A model generated the notes under the pieces. It was not told where the DNA came from, ran no database searches, and saw only the letters and a list, made by a program, of their open reading frames with translations. Of a DNA stretch of 64,000 nucleotides, positions 10,511 through 22,859 are shown one piece after another. Made by a program: the position numbers and the translations under genes. Position 1 is the stretch's first letter. Each line of letters opens with the position of its first letter. This stretch comes from Cordia subcordata (lineage: Eukaryota; Streptophyta; Magnoliopsida; Boraginales; Cordiaceae). The stretch is taken from positions 33,623,501-33,687,500 of the forward strand of contig JAPTOF010000001.1 of the NCBI GenBank assembly GCA_028554755.1, given 5' to 3'.

Positions 10511-11849
10511 TTTGATATATTATTTATTCTTCAAGTGTTTTTGAGGCTTTTTTACGTGATCAAACTAGGCCAAAGTATTTGTAATTTCTTGCAATCTAAG
10601 TGTAGAAAGTCACGCTGTTTTGTGCACGCCATGTAAATTTACAATTTTTATCCGGGGGGAGTAGTCAAAAATATATAATTTAGTATTTATATTTTAATAA
10701 TTTTTTTCAATGGAAGAAATTAAAATTACTTTTAGATAATAGTTTAGTAATTTATGTTTCTTATAATACTTTGAAGATCAAGATTCAAATCCTCTTGACA
10801 ATATTTTGTAACTTTTTTGTTATAATATTCATTTATATACTATTAACATATAAAAGTTTTAACATGTAGGGTTTTAATTCAACTTTGCACATTATATGTC
10901 TATTAACCCTTATTGACCAGCACTTGGTAGGGGTCAGAAATTTTTTTTTTCCAATATGTCTAATAGAGTGAGAATCGTGTAGAGTGGTAATGGTAGGGGT
11001 AGGGATTTTTCAATTAGTTGTGGAATAAGAATTAGTAAACCCCGTCCCGTAGGCAACACTACTCTTATTAAAAGTTGAAGAATGCCTGTTATGTTTTGAA
11101 GATGCAACAAAGAACTTTGAGGCTTCACTCACTTATTTACAACTCAAAATAGCTTGTTTAAAAGCAATAGGTAAAGATTCAACTTATTATTCTAACTTTA
11201 TTCAATATGTTAGGATTTGTTTTATTTATCTTTATACCTTAATTATAAAAGAATGTTTTGCTGCATTTTTATGAATGCTTTAATTTGTCAATTTATATGT
11301 TCCAATATTTAAATTTAAAATTTTGATGATGCAAATGTGTGCGTGGAAATAAAATTCTCTTAAGCTATTTCTATCTAGCACATAGAGAAACTAGTTGTGA
11401 GCATTTATCAGCCTGTTAGCCATCATTATCACTTATCAATTATCATCACCATCTTGGTTAGCTGCTGAAATAATCCACTGTACTAGTTTATTTACTTCTA
11501 AAATCGGCTTTAGTCTTATCCTTTTTTACCATTTAATTTTGGTTGTGAAACTTATAAATATTTGATGGTATATTTTGATGTTTTGATTATTTATTATTAA
11601 GTTATTTATTTATTTATTAAGTTTTCGGAAATTTTATTAACTTTTTTTGGTAATTAAGTATTAAAAGGGAACCAATTGTTAATTTTTCGGTCTCACCCGT
11701 AAGTATACTACAATTAGTGTATTCAATAAGGTTTCATATTTTAAAAAAAGTTTTATGAACATTTTATTTTATATATTACCAAATACATCTTAACAAAAGA
11801 CTAAATAACCACATATTTTTGCATTTGTCTTATTATTCTTTGCGACATA
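10502..11849. other. AT-rich spacer, no gene seen
   Basis: Composed of A/T-rich sequence with short repeats, such as TTATTTATT around 11590-11620. No conserved frame, RNA gene or transposon end was recognised. Confidence 0.45.
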
Positions 11850-12320
11850 AAAAATTTTCTTAATAAGCAAATAGTGAAACAACTCTATATTCTAAGTATT
11901 GATTAAGTTGGATGATTAACTACTTTCGCCTGTGTCATTCATATTCCTAGTCACTCTCCTCGACTTTTCTTGACATTGTTCAACGAACTTACATCAATAT
12001 AGAGCTCATCAATTGGGTTGAAAATTTTTGTAGTTATTACCTACTTAGGATTACTCCCAGTAACTATGTTGGTAAAGAAGAATTTGTGACAATAATTTTT
12101 AGAACTAGTCTCAATATTTTATATGGGTCACTTTTTGTTTTCTAGTCACATTGCCCTTTGTACCTTTGCACGGTTTAAAATGAATAACTGACCCAAAGAG
12201 TTAGAAGACAACAACCTAAGAGGTTGTTCACATCTACAAAGCTATTCGATGTGTGGAAATGCAGAATCATCTCTGCAGTTGGAAATATCATCCTTTATTT
12301 GTAATCTCCATATAATATAC

Positions 12321-12688
12321 TGTTAGAGTATGACTCGTATTCCAAGTCCAATTGAATATTATAGAGAATAGGAAATCAATAAAAAAAAATACTTCAGATT
12401 ATAGTACTTCAAATTATAGGATTCTTAACCCAAATAGGAGTAGCATATGTATTCTATAAATAGAACTTTCTACCATGAGTTTAGTTGTCACACGCCAAAA
12501 AGTGGGTGTACCATGTATGGTCACAGAGAAATTATTTATTTTGAGTAATAGAGAATTGCTCCATGGATATAGGCCTTAGTCGAACTACGTTAAAATCTCA
12601 TGTGTTTCTGTGTTATGTTACTTCTGCTATTATATATGTGTTTATTGCCTTTGTGTTCTATGTATCTATGTGCACGATCCTTTCAACA
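12321..12688 (+). repeat. 5' LTR of the 1.47-kb element
   Basis: It is 43 bases longer than its partner, mainly because of an extra CACACGCCAAAAAGTGGGTG-type segment around 12490-12520. It carries ATTCTATAAATAGAAC, a TATA-like promoter motif, near 12451. Confidence 0.88.
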
Positions 12689-13464
12689 ATGTGGTATCAG
12701 AGACTAGGACTGCACATAGATATGGCAATTGAAGGTGTCGCCAGAAAGTTGCTGTCCTGACGTGTTTAGCAATGATTGCTGCACCGGGGTAATTAAACAA
12801 AATAGTTAAGGAGTATGGTAGGGTGCATAATGGCTAATGCACCTAAGCCAAGTCATTTGATATGTCTGCGTGATTTATTAGTAGATGATGACACCAAAGG
12901 AGAAGCCAAAACTATGGCAATAGTGGGAGTAGGTTCAAGAATACCTATGCCAAAATAGTGTGGTAGGTTCAAGAACACCTACTACTGAAAGAGTGTAGTT
13001 GATGCTATGTAAAGGTATTATTAACAAACGAGATCGTCATTGACACCTTGTAGGAGACGAAGCAACAATACTGGAAAGAAGATGAATACATCATTAGAGA
13101 AGCCAAAGCTTAAGTTGCAGAAGGTCTCATCAAGATAGGTTGACAACAAAGCAGTGAGGAGACTACCAGATGCATATGTTTTGATTATGCGCTTTAGATT
13201 GTTAGATGTTCTTGGAGTTGTAATCTAATGGTTCGTGATCAAGTGTGATGCACAGCTGGCAGAATCGATAAGCTTAAGTACTTTGGAGAATTGGATCTTG
13301 AGAATGGTCTATGTATTGTTTTGTGCTTGAGGGAGGATTTTTAGATGTAACAAATTCAATTTTGAAGAGAAAATTTCCAAATTTCATCTGCCAGTTAAAG
13401 TTTTGAATTTTAAATATGTTGATCAAGGATTCAATGCTTGGAATTTCTCATCAAGGGAGGAATT

Positions 13465-13789
13465 TGTTAGAGTATAACTCGAATTCTAAATCCAATTGAA
13501 TATTGAAGAGAATAGGAAGTCAATAAAAATAAAAGTACTTCAGATTATAAGATTTCTAATCCAAATAGGATTAGTATATGTATTCTATAAATAAGACTTT
13601 CTACCATGAGTTTAGTTATGGTTACGAAGAAATTATTTCTTTTGAGTAATAGAGAATTACTCCGTAGATGTAGGCCTTAACCGAACCACGTTAAAATCTT
13701 GCATGTTTCTATGTTATGTTAGTTCCACTGTTTTATATGTGTTTATTGCCTTTGTATCCTATGTATCTATGTGCATTATCCTTCCAACA
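13465..13789 (+). repeat. 3' LTR of the 1.47-kb element
   Basis: Starts TGTTAGAGTATAACTCG directly after a purine tract and ends CCTTCCAACA before the TATAC target duplication. Differences from the 5' LTR are scattered substitutions and indels, so insertion is not very recent. Confidence 0.88.
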
Positions 13790-14932
13790 TATACATGCAT
13801 ATGATGACTCATGCATTTGGTGATTATCTCACTGAATAATGAATTATGCCAACTGATTAATATCCGAAATAGGAGAATTGTGACTTGTCAAATATATTTA
13901 GAGTTATGCCTCAAACATATTTTCATATTTGTGTAATGTAGAACACATTTTTTGTGGTCCTTTTTCAATTAGTTTTGTTTGTCACAGGGTTCAAGGAGAA
14001 TTATGCCCATCTGAAGGAAGATGTATGTGTTGCCTTCATGCCTTGTATAAAGATTACAAGGCATTTCCAGTCCAAACTACTTTTTGACTTAGGAAATGGG
14101 AATCAGCTGCCCAAATTTAGAATCATCTTCATCCAAGAGGTAACGTACGGACCAGAATTACATCAAAAAGTGTGTAGAATCTACGTAATATTGGGTATTT
14201 CTTACATTGTGTTGAAGTATCTAACATGTCCAAAAGGTATTAGGGGTTATGATTAGAATGTTGAAATTGATGTGGTGACAAAAATTAGTAAGGATAAAAT
14301 TAAACGTGACATGACACAAAGAAAAAGTTGAACTAGTCCAAAGGATAAGATGAAAGAGAATTGTACGATGAGATGACTCGAACATATTAAGAAACGATCC
14401 CTTCTTATTTTGTTTTTCAATTTTCTCTTGTAGCTCAATCTTAAGACCCAACTAGTTTCCACTACATCACTTTTCAATTTCTCAATTCTTATCAAAACCC
14501 TTTCGTCCATTCTCTCTTTTTTTTTTTTTCTTTCACTGGAAATTTCACTGGACTAAAGCAGCTAGCAAAGGAGTCCTTCTCTCAATATTTTTCTGTTTAT
14601 TTTCTTCACAACAAAACAAAACAAAAAGGTGAGATCAGGCAAAAAATAATTATATTATACTTTATTTGTATTTTTTTTTGTTACATAATTTTGTATATAT
14701 ATTTCATGCTTTTGATTAACGGAATTTTTTAAAATTCCTAAGAATGTGATATTCTTATGTTTGATTTGCGAATAAAAAATATTCCCAGAAATATCACATT
14801 CCCATAATCCAGTATTCCCATGATTTTCTCCATTTTTATTCCCACCTAAAGGGGTGCGAATCTAACTTTCCTAAGCTATGAGAATATTTATAAAAATAAT
14901 TAAGGTAAGGCACCAATAAAGACAAAGGTAAG

Positions 14933-15117
14933 TAACTTAGTCTAAACTATTTTTCATTATGATTTTTATTTGTTTGAATTTTAATAGTAATTTTTAGTAT
15001 ATTTTTAATATTTAAATGATATTTTATGTGATAAACTTAGTCTAAACTATTTTTCATTATGACTTTTATTTGTTTGAATTGTAATAGTAATTTTTAGTGC
15101 ATATTTTTCTATTCAGA
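14933..15117. repeat. Tandem duplication, period about 100 bp
   Basis: Two adjacent copies of a unit starting AACTTAGTCTAAACTATTTT, the second beginning near 15033, differing by a few substitutions. It lies in AT-rich sequence inside copy C. Confidence 0.7.
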
Positions 15118-16440
15118 TGATACTTTAAAGTGTGAGAAAGTTTGAGGACAAATTCTAATTATACCTTGGACCCCCAAATTTGAATCCTGGCTCTGCCTCT
15201 GCGTAGAGACACTCATTAAAATGTGCTGTTCTCTAGTTTAGTTTGGTTTGATTTAATTTGGCATTTGTTAAATTCTTTTAGTTTTTCTATCCCCTAACCC
15301 CTATTTTATACATGGAGAACTGTAATTGTTCTGCCATCTTTTCTTTTATTCTGTGCGCCAACTTCTGGGGGAAGTTCAAATATGTTTTATTGATAGTTTC
15401 TTATGTGTAAGCCTAACTCCTATTTGAAGCAAAACTTGGGCAGTGAGATTAAATTGGAGGAGGTTTTTGCTCTACATGCTAAACTTCTCCACAAGATCGA
15501 TGTGGTTGTAAACTGACAAAGGAAGACATCAAATGAGGTTTGACGCAGCAACTTGATAGAACACAAGTGGAACCACAATCCAGGACTAGACAAAGCCCAA
15601 CGTGCCATGACATATGAGCTGGTCGATAATGACTCAACTACCAGACTATTGTTGTTGGACTGTGGACTAGTGGAATGTATTCCTTGACATTATTCAGCAT
15701 AAGTGATCATTTACAGAATTGATTAATTGTTGGTTGTACGATATAAGTCACTAAAAGTATGCATATAATCAAATTCCTTTGCAATAAACCAGGAGAAAAT
15801 GTTAAAAATTGATGTTCAATTTCCAAATTAATCTTCATCATCAACTTGCAAGAATTATCCAGTCAAACAAGTCGATCATGATTATGATGCTAAACCATGA
15901 CAAGTATAGATGAGAGAATCACGTTCTTGGTTACAACTCACAACTCACACCCATGGCGCGAATCAAGTGATTCCTCATAAATGAAAGGTAACAAGCATCA
16001 TAAGGGCTTTTTCTTCGTAAAACTTCGTATAGAATATAGATTTGACAGAGTGCTCATTTTCTAGTTTTCTGGCCAATCGATATCATAAGAACTTACAAAA
16101 CTAGAGTGGTACAAAGACAATTGCTATCACTTGTTGATCATACAGCCCTCCCTTGATTAGGACGGATATAGTTTTAACCTGTAGCTACAAGTCATTTTTG
16201 ACACATGGCTTTTTTTTTTTAACCCCCCACCCCCCAACCATCAAGCTCAGGTCGTCATTCTAGAGAAAATAGTTTCAAACACTTAAAACTACTCCCTGAT
16301 CCCTCATTCTTACACACGGTTATACACCAACTTATGTATGGTTTAATAGGAAATATAGGTATCACCGAATTAATGAAAGGGTCTTATCATTTTATCCCGT
16401 CACTTAAGTTGATTCAATGTCAATAGGAATTGATAAAAAG

Positions 16441-17040
16441 GGCAAGATGTGCATTACCCCATGTGGTTTGTATAACTAATTGATTACCCTTCTGTGTTTT
16501 AAAACTTACCATATTACACCCTTGTGTTTTCCAATAGGTGGCACGTTAACTCCTTGTGATCTATATAATTAGCTGATTACAACCTATAGTTTGTCTAGTT
16601 AGCTAATTACTTCCCCTATTTTTTCAAAACTTATCACATTAACCTCTAGTACATTTTAAAAGGTTGCAGAATCACCTTTTTTTTTTGTTATTATCTAATC
16701 ATTGTTAGATAAAAAATAAAGCTATTTTTGTGAAAGTATATTATATATTACAAGTTTTTTTATATTCATAGATGAAAGAAAAGACATCAATGACGCACAA
16801 TAAGTTAATTTAAACAATAATGTCAAGGTAAATATTATATGCTATCTTCTGAAAACACAAGGGAGGTAATGCTGTAAGTTTTGGAAAAAAGTTCCATTTG
16901 AGCTTATGGAAATGGAAAAGGAATTTGTCCATTTTTCGGGTCTCAAAACAAACCGTTTTTTCAAAAACTGTTAAACAAAACATTTTTAAAAAATCAATGC
17001 AAACGAGCCCTTACCATGCTATCAAGGCAATCCTTGAGAA
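16441..17040. other. Repeat-like spacer (TTACCC...GTGGTTTG family)
   Basis: Contains repeated phrases such as CATTACCCCATGTGGTTTG, GATTACCCTTCTGTGTTTT and CATATTACACCCTTGTGTTTT with matching inverse pieces near 16590-16660. A fragment resembling a MITE end (CAATGCAAACGAGCCCTTA) closes it near 16995-17013. No gene is visible. It is probably degraded non-autonomous DNA elements. Confidence 0.45.
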
Positions 17041-17049
17041 ATTGAATAT

Positions 17050-17222
17050 TTAGATCCTGTTTGACTCTGCTTATTCTGTAACTTATAAGTTCCTAAAAAA
17101 AAGCACCCTCTCACATGTTTTTTACAATTTACAACTTATAAGCCCCAAATAAGTTTGGCCAAACATGCTTTTTACCATTTACTACTAATAAACCCCAAAT
17201 AAGCTTGGCCAAATAGACTATT
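17050..17222. repeat. MITE-like element related to 9321-9441
   Basis: Begins CCTGTTTGACTCTGCTTATT and ends AAGCTTGGCCAAATAGACTA, an approximate inverse. The interior repeats a unit ending CCCCAAATAAGCTTGGCCAAA with CATGTTTTTTAC. It shares CACCCTCTCACATG with the 9.3-kb copy. The second interior copy of the right half suggests a partial internal duplication. Confidence 0.5.
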
Positions 17223-17485
17223 AGTTAATATCAGTTCTACAAACAGAATGGGCTCGTGATTTTGCTTTGACAACATATTGGTTTGTTCAGATTATAAAGA
17301 TATTTTCTTATATTAATTACTAGTGTGCAAGGACTGAACTATGTTTAGTCTGCCCGTGCCCGTATATTCTCGCGTCTTGTTCTTGGCTCCAAAAATGTCA
17401 AACTTGAAGACTAGTAACGATGTGCTAGACATGGTCCTCATTGCTTAGTATTTTGATACCATGAAAGATATTGATGCGACCTCCA

Positions 17486-17585
17486 ATTCCTGGTGTCCTA
17501 TTTTTGTGTATTTTAAGTAAAATTGGTGTACCATTTTTGTGTATTCGAAGTAAAATTGGTGTGCTACTTTCTGTATTTTTATTAA
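17486..17585. repeat. 33-bp tandem repeat
   Basis: Units start with GGTGT at 17492, 17525 and 17558, each containing TTTTTGTGTATT and AAGTAAAATT. Because 33 is divisible by three, the minus strand shows an 11-residue repeat (around TPILLxIHKNG), which makes a false-looking gene. No other sign of coding. Confidence 0.75.
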
Positions 17586-20530
17586 AAATTGGGATTTTGG
17601 TTCTAGGGTGGCATACATTTGATTGTCTACAACCCATCTATTTCTTAAGCATCTACGAAAGCTCAAATTTCAATGTTTGCATACAATGAAAATTATTAAC
17701 ATGCAATCACAGCATGAATAAATTAAGCAATAAGAGAAGGAAAATGAAATGTGATGAACCGTATAATTGGTTATTACAAAGGAAGACTCATCATATTATT
17801 GTGCCAAACAAAATGACACCCAAAAAAAGTGGAAAATCAAAGAAAGTACTTGGTCTATTAAAAAACTACAGATGAACATTTGATTTGAGCAAAGTTTTAA
17901 GTCAAACATCCTTGAGTGAAGGAACTAGAGTTGCATCTCTTTTCCATTTTCATTCTAGAGATCTTATGCGCTTTCACACCTCTTTGAGACCACAAAATAT
18001 GGACAAATTCCTTTTATTAGGAACACATAAAAGATTCGTCACTACAATCGAATGTCTTTGATCTCTAGATGACTCTCTTTTCTTCTCTTATTTTTCTCCT
18101 AATTAGCATAATTGAATATTGAAAATTTGTAATTGTCTTGTGCATTTGCAATTGAGAGCTTCTTACTTCAAATAATGGAACAAGAAATGAAGTTTAGAAA
18201 AGAGAAGTGTAAAATACATGGGCAGTCCAAAAACAAGTAAGAGAAAGGACAAATAGCTAGAGGATTGGTAAGACAAGTATACACTTCTGATCTAGAAGCT
18301 TTAGCTTGAAAGGAATTTATATGTGCCTCCTGCCAATATCCTTTTCATATTTCGTGCTCAAAAAGTCTGGAAGGGGTGAAATTTGAAAAAGTCAGTGAGT
18401 GATATATCTTCTACTTTACAATTTGATTGTAGTGGTTGCCTATCTAATGAAAAGCATTGAGTAAAAGGCCCGTGGCTCTCCTAATGTTGGTTTTTTATCA
18501 CACTTGCAGAACCTAGAGAAAACTCTAGAAGGTACTTGTTTTCAATAATTTAAAGCATATTGAAAAAGCACCGACAAGAAAGTAACAATAGAATACCTCA
18601 TCTCATCAACTCCAGGAAAACCACTAATGATTAATAATAACAAGCCAACAAATCAGTACCCTTTATGTTAAAACAAATATAAACCAAAACCAAAACCAAC
18701 TAATATGTTCATTGAAATTCACAAGTTCTAAAGAAACAAACCAAAAACCACTATTTGTCATGACTAATTTGACAAAACTTTCCAGCAAAATTTGCCAAAA
18801 ACTTACAAATGATTGTAATATTTGTGTACCTTACCAAAAAAAAACTTATTAGCCTAAGAAGAGCTCTGACTGTTCTAAAAATTTACAAAAACCAAAATAT
18901 GATATTTCACTTGCTATGAGTATGCAATAGAAGGTGATTATTATATGCTGTGAGATTTGTGGTTAGTGTAGAGTTTAGCAAATTAAAATAATAGCAAATA
19001 CAGATTAGTACAACATCTTACTTACAGTAGAAACACAAGAAATAGTTACAGATAAAAGCAGAAAGATTATCCAATTTCTCTCATTTTGGAAAATTTTACA
19101 CTTGCAAGAATATGCACCTACCTGCTTGAGTGTCTTAGAATACAAAGGCCTGTTTCTTTCTGCTAAGCTAATGACTTAAAATAAACTGCGAGGTTAATGT
19201 TTGTTGCAGTTTAGAGGACTACTTATATCTTAAGTAAAGCTCAACAAAGCTGAAATCAAGAGGCACTCTAGGGGGTGAGCTTTCTTAGCTTCTGATTTTA
19301 CATGTATATTTCTAAGACTGAAAATTGACTCACACCAATATGAACCCCTGTTTTGTTTCTTTCCAGAATCAAGTTAAGCTTCAACAACTATGTATGTTGT
19401 TACAGTTTATGACATAGCTGCAGGCAATTCAAGAGAAGCAAACTCCAAACATGCTTTTTAGCAATAAAAACCCAAAGGAAAGAAAAACAAAATGGCTTTA
19501 TGTGATGTGAGAAGAAAGCCTAAGGAAAAGGATAACACACTAGCACCAAGAATCACAAGGAAAATACTAAAAAAATGTAACTTTTTAGCCACATGGAACT
19601 CGGGTTTTCATGTATCTGAGTTATTCTTTCGCACCCACTTGAAGTTTAACTTGTTTATATCTGAATTGTCTTCTTTCTTCAATATATTTCACCCCAAGAA
19701 AGCTTCAATCTTTACTCAAAATATGTTCTACAGCTATACAGGTTTGCTACAGAAACATTAAAACAGCTCAAAATTCACAGATATACATCAAATAATAGCT
19801 TAAGAATGCTTACCAATTGCTTAGCTACAAAACCAAGAAAACTTTAAGATTTGTCATGTGGCATAGAAGGAGGAAGCGCTGGTGAAAGCACGACTTGGCA
19901 AAAGCATGTAGTGGCAGAGGTAGTGGCGAAGCAGTTGTGTTTTGCCAAAATGCTTTTTACTAAGTCTTGCAAAATTATCTATGAGCCCTCGTCTTGTAGA
20001 AAAGCAAGTCAAAACGACGTCAGCAAACCTGCTAAAACAACGACGTTTCTACCAAGAAGAAATGCAGACATTGCTTCTTTTATATATGCTAGTGTGCGAG
20101 GACCTAGCAAAGCTCGACCTGCCCGTGCCTGTGTGTTCATATCCTAATTTCATATTTAGCATATTAATATAGAAAAAAAAATTATGCATTATAAAACATA
20201 TTTCCCAAATAAATTGATTTTTCTCTGTGAATTATTTTTAGAGATAATAAAATTTTCAATGATGTCGTTTGGAGGAAAAACAATGCAAAGTTTATAACAG
20301 GACTATGCAATGCCCAGTCATGCCCATGTGTTCTTACATGGTCTTACACTTATGCTCGTGAATTATTTCAGACATAATAAAATTTTCACTTTTTAGACAA
20401 AAAAGGACAATTTTATATAATTTTCTATAGTAAGACAAGAATAACTTTTTGTGAAGTAAACAAGACATAATGTATTTTTGCAGGCTCTATGAGACCACTT
20501 GCTGAGGCAGCGGTATGATAGCAACAACTA
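17586..20530. other. Long stretch without recognised gene
   Basis: AT-rich sequence with only short frames. It may include introns and the 3' region of the coiled-coil gene remnant on the minus strand (20.5-21.8 kb). A phrase GTGTGCGAGGAC...CTGCCCGTGCC near 20093-20130 recurs in degraded form at 17323-17363, suggesting a small dispersed repeat. I see no RNA gene. Confidence 0.4.
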
Positions 20531-20536
20531 AGCAAA

Positions 20537-21763
20537 ATGCACAACTCAAGGAAGCTACTTGCGTCCTCTAGAACAATTCCAATGACTCAACTTCTCTATT
20601 CAATTCTTCAGCTTTGCTTCTTCATCTCTTCGGCTTCATGTCTTGCATTTGCACTCTCCTTCATCTCTTTGGCTTCATGTCTTGCATTTTCACTCTCTGA
20701 CACCAACTGCTCAAGGGTACAGATCATTTCCTTAGAAACACCCCTAACTTTGGGTTCCTCTGAAAGGTCTACTTTAAGCTTATGCTTGGCTTCCAGAGCT
20801 TGACATGTAGGTTCCCAACAATGGCTTTTGTTTCAGCTTTCATCTCTTTTAATTCGTAATGCTCTTTCTTTAATAGGTTTTGATATGCCTAACCTAGTTG
20901 ACTGAATAAAAAACAGAGAAAGAGCACTCAGATCTCCCAAAAGTTATGCAAATGTCTAATAATATTCCTGAGCATCAGCAGTGGAAAAATCATCTCTTTT
21001 TACTATTGGCCCCTTGCTAGCACTAACCTCTCTTCACATATTAAATCTTCCACCTCAACTGAAATCCTTCAACTTTCTTGAAGGTCGCATGTTTCCTTAT
21101 CCAAATGCTAAATTTGTACATAAACCATTTTCCACTACAAAACTCTTATAAGTTATAGGTCTGTTAGTCGGTAGTCAGTTAAGCTCGTAAAGCCATGTGG
21201 CAACCTATGAATAAACTTCAATGAACTCACAGTCCCAGGAGCTGCGATAAATTCATTCATCCATCAATTTTGCTCTAATAGATAATCAATCACAATACAG
21301 CCATAGAGGAGTGCCATGAACAAGTTTATCGATACCACTGAAATGTGACCAGATGTCGATAATAACGTACTTGACCTTGCTAGCAGATCTCCCAATTCTA
21401 ATCCCATTTCTAGAAACTCAATTAAGCAAATACTCTGAGATTATGCACCAATTCACTTCCTCAGTTCTTGATCCTCCCTTCAGACTCTACTAATCCAGAG
21501 CTCCCGACCCTATGTCCAATGGTTTAGTAAGCTTTAAACAGCAAAATTCAACATTTGCACCCACAAGTGCAAGCACATACATAGAAACAAACATAGACAT
21601 TTTTACACAGAGTTAGAAAAGCTCGTTCATTTATAAACTATAAGGGACACACAAACACACAAGTCTTTCTATACATGTCGTTTATATATTCATATAGTGA
21701 AACACATCAAGTAAAGCGAATTTACCTTCAAATTCAGCCATAAATTGCACCTCAACTTTGAGC
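20537..21763 (-). pseudogene. Coiled-coil protein gene remnant
   Basis: On the minus strand a 37-base exon-like piece (21763-21727) reads LKVEVQFMAEFE, preceded by TTGATCATTTGCAG and followed by GTAAAT, good splice sites. About 800 bases on, after TTTTTATTCAG, a second piece (about 20910 to 20600) reads AYQNLLKKEHYELKEMKAET and, after a one-frame shift, ALEAKHKLKVDLSEEP then LEQLVSESENARHEAKEMKE with a repeat of ARHEAxEMK. The heptad-like charge pattern suggests a long coiled coil such as a plant filament- or ROP-interactor-like protein, but I cannot name the family. A TAG at the start of exon two, the frameshift and later stops indicate a pseudogene. Confidence 0.5.
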
Positions 21764-21860
21764 TGCAAATGATCAAGAAACAATCTAATTAGATCTCATT
21801 TATAATGTAAAGCCATAAACTAAACTAAAAATTTGAGCTTTTATACACACACAGTCATAG

Positions 21861-22858
21861 TGTTGAATATATTGGGTTAATATACTGATTTACTTATGGT
21901 AATTATATTTTGATGATGCCATAATTGTATTTTATTATCTAATTGCTACTATCAGTGAAGTATATTGCACTGAGTAGCACTCTTGAGCAAGAAATGAGAA
22001 GGAGCATAGCTATGGAGTATAACTCTTGAAGATTGAAGACCTTGAAGTTCTCTTATAGCTTTAGTATAGTTCTTTCTTTTTTAAGTTGATCTTAGTGTAT
22101 AAGCAAGTAATATGAGCTCAATAACTTATTGCATCGCATGCACTTTTCATGCATCTTGCTTATAATTCTTGTTTTTCTATGCCTGATCATCTTTTCTCCT
22201 TAACACATGTTTATATGTCTTTTCTATCATCTTACTCTTATCTTAATAGGTATGCACATGTTTACACTTACATTCAAACAACTTTTCCGGCAGAAACAGC
22301 TTTGAAGTCCATATTTTTGCACTAGAGAGTTGCGTGTACTATAGTATACACTATTGCATTGGTATTTGATACCTTGATGTTATATATGCTTATATGTATG
22401 TATATATGTATGTATTTGCATGGCTTTGCAGTAAAAGTGCATTATTTTGAGTATAGGGTTTATGTTATAAGTATATTAGTGTTCTTGTATAAGACTATTA
22501 CCTTTTGGAAAATACCATTGCATGCAAAAGCCTTTCCCATGCATAAAATCTGAAAAATCTTGGGTTTAAGATTGATTTGTCTTGCATTTAATGTTTGGAA
22601 AATAAGTTGATACTAGCATTTATTATTGATATGATTTTAGATGAATAATAATCGTCTTGAGCTGATAAACTATGCAAAAAAATGTTTTCTACTATTGATT
22701 AAATGTAAAGTTACTTTTTGGTAAAAAATTAAGTTGCTTTTTCTGCCGGTGCCAACCTACTCAGACGGTCAACCGGCTCTATCTGCCGGTAAAACCAATG
22801 AGCATCTATGCGTGTATATATATGTGTGTGTTCTTCACTATCACATTTTCACTCTATT
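21861..22858 (+). mobile_element. Truncated Sirevirus-like LTR
   Basis: Starts TGTTGAATATATTGGGTTAA and has TTTTGATGATGCCATAA about 50 bases in, the start style typical of Sirevirus (copia) LTRs. Further on are (ATGT)n, TTTTCCGGCAGAAACAG and a GACGGTCAACCGGCTC/CTGCCGGT segment, similar to the CCGGTCGACCGG repeats in the solo LTR at 40168-41484. The expected LTR end (GAGGGGGG style, then CA) is missing; the sequence runs into the repeat field starting near 22860, so the LTR is cut. No target duplication can be tested. Confidence 0.6.
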
Positions 22859-22859
22859 G

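Larger units (their letters stand above)
12321..13789 (+). mobile_element. Non-autonomous LTR retrotransposon, 1.47 kb
   Basis: Two LTRs, 12321-12688 and 13465-13789, both start TGTTAGAGTAT and end in TTCAACA or TCCAACA. The 5-bp target duplication TATAC is perfect (12316-12320 and 13790-13794), and the empty site is visible in copy A, where the flanks are contiguous near 2922. A primer-binding site, TGGTATCAGAGAC, lies at 12692-12704, close to the methionine initiator tRNA type used by copia elements, and a purine tract AAGGGAGGAA precedes the 3' LTR. The roughly 780-base interior has no gag or pol frame, so it must rely on proteins from a larger relative. Confidence 0.92.
11850..16440. repeat. 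Duplicated block, copy C (split by an LTR element)
   Basis: Third copy, same orientation as A and B, about 3.9 kb beyond B. Its left part matches A 1340-1725, then jumps directly to A 2838, so about 1.1 kb was deleted. The right part matches A to about 4990. An LTR element sits at 12321-13789. A later direct duplication of about 100 bases occurs at 14933-15117, inside an AT-rich insertion not seen in A. The exon-like island 13988-14139 is preserved. Confidence 0.72.

Noticed and set aside
17425..17689. Frames on both strands with 11-residue repeats
   Set aside because: They follow from a 33-bp tandem repeat whose period is a multiple of three; no other coding sign.
19851..20172. Two overlapping plus-strand frames of 76-98 codons
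   Set aside because: They overlap in different frames, lack conserved features and lie in probable flanking sequence of the minus-strand coiled-coil relic.
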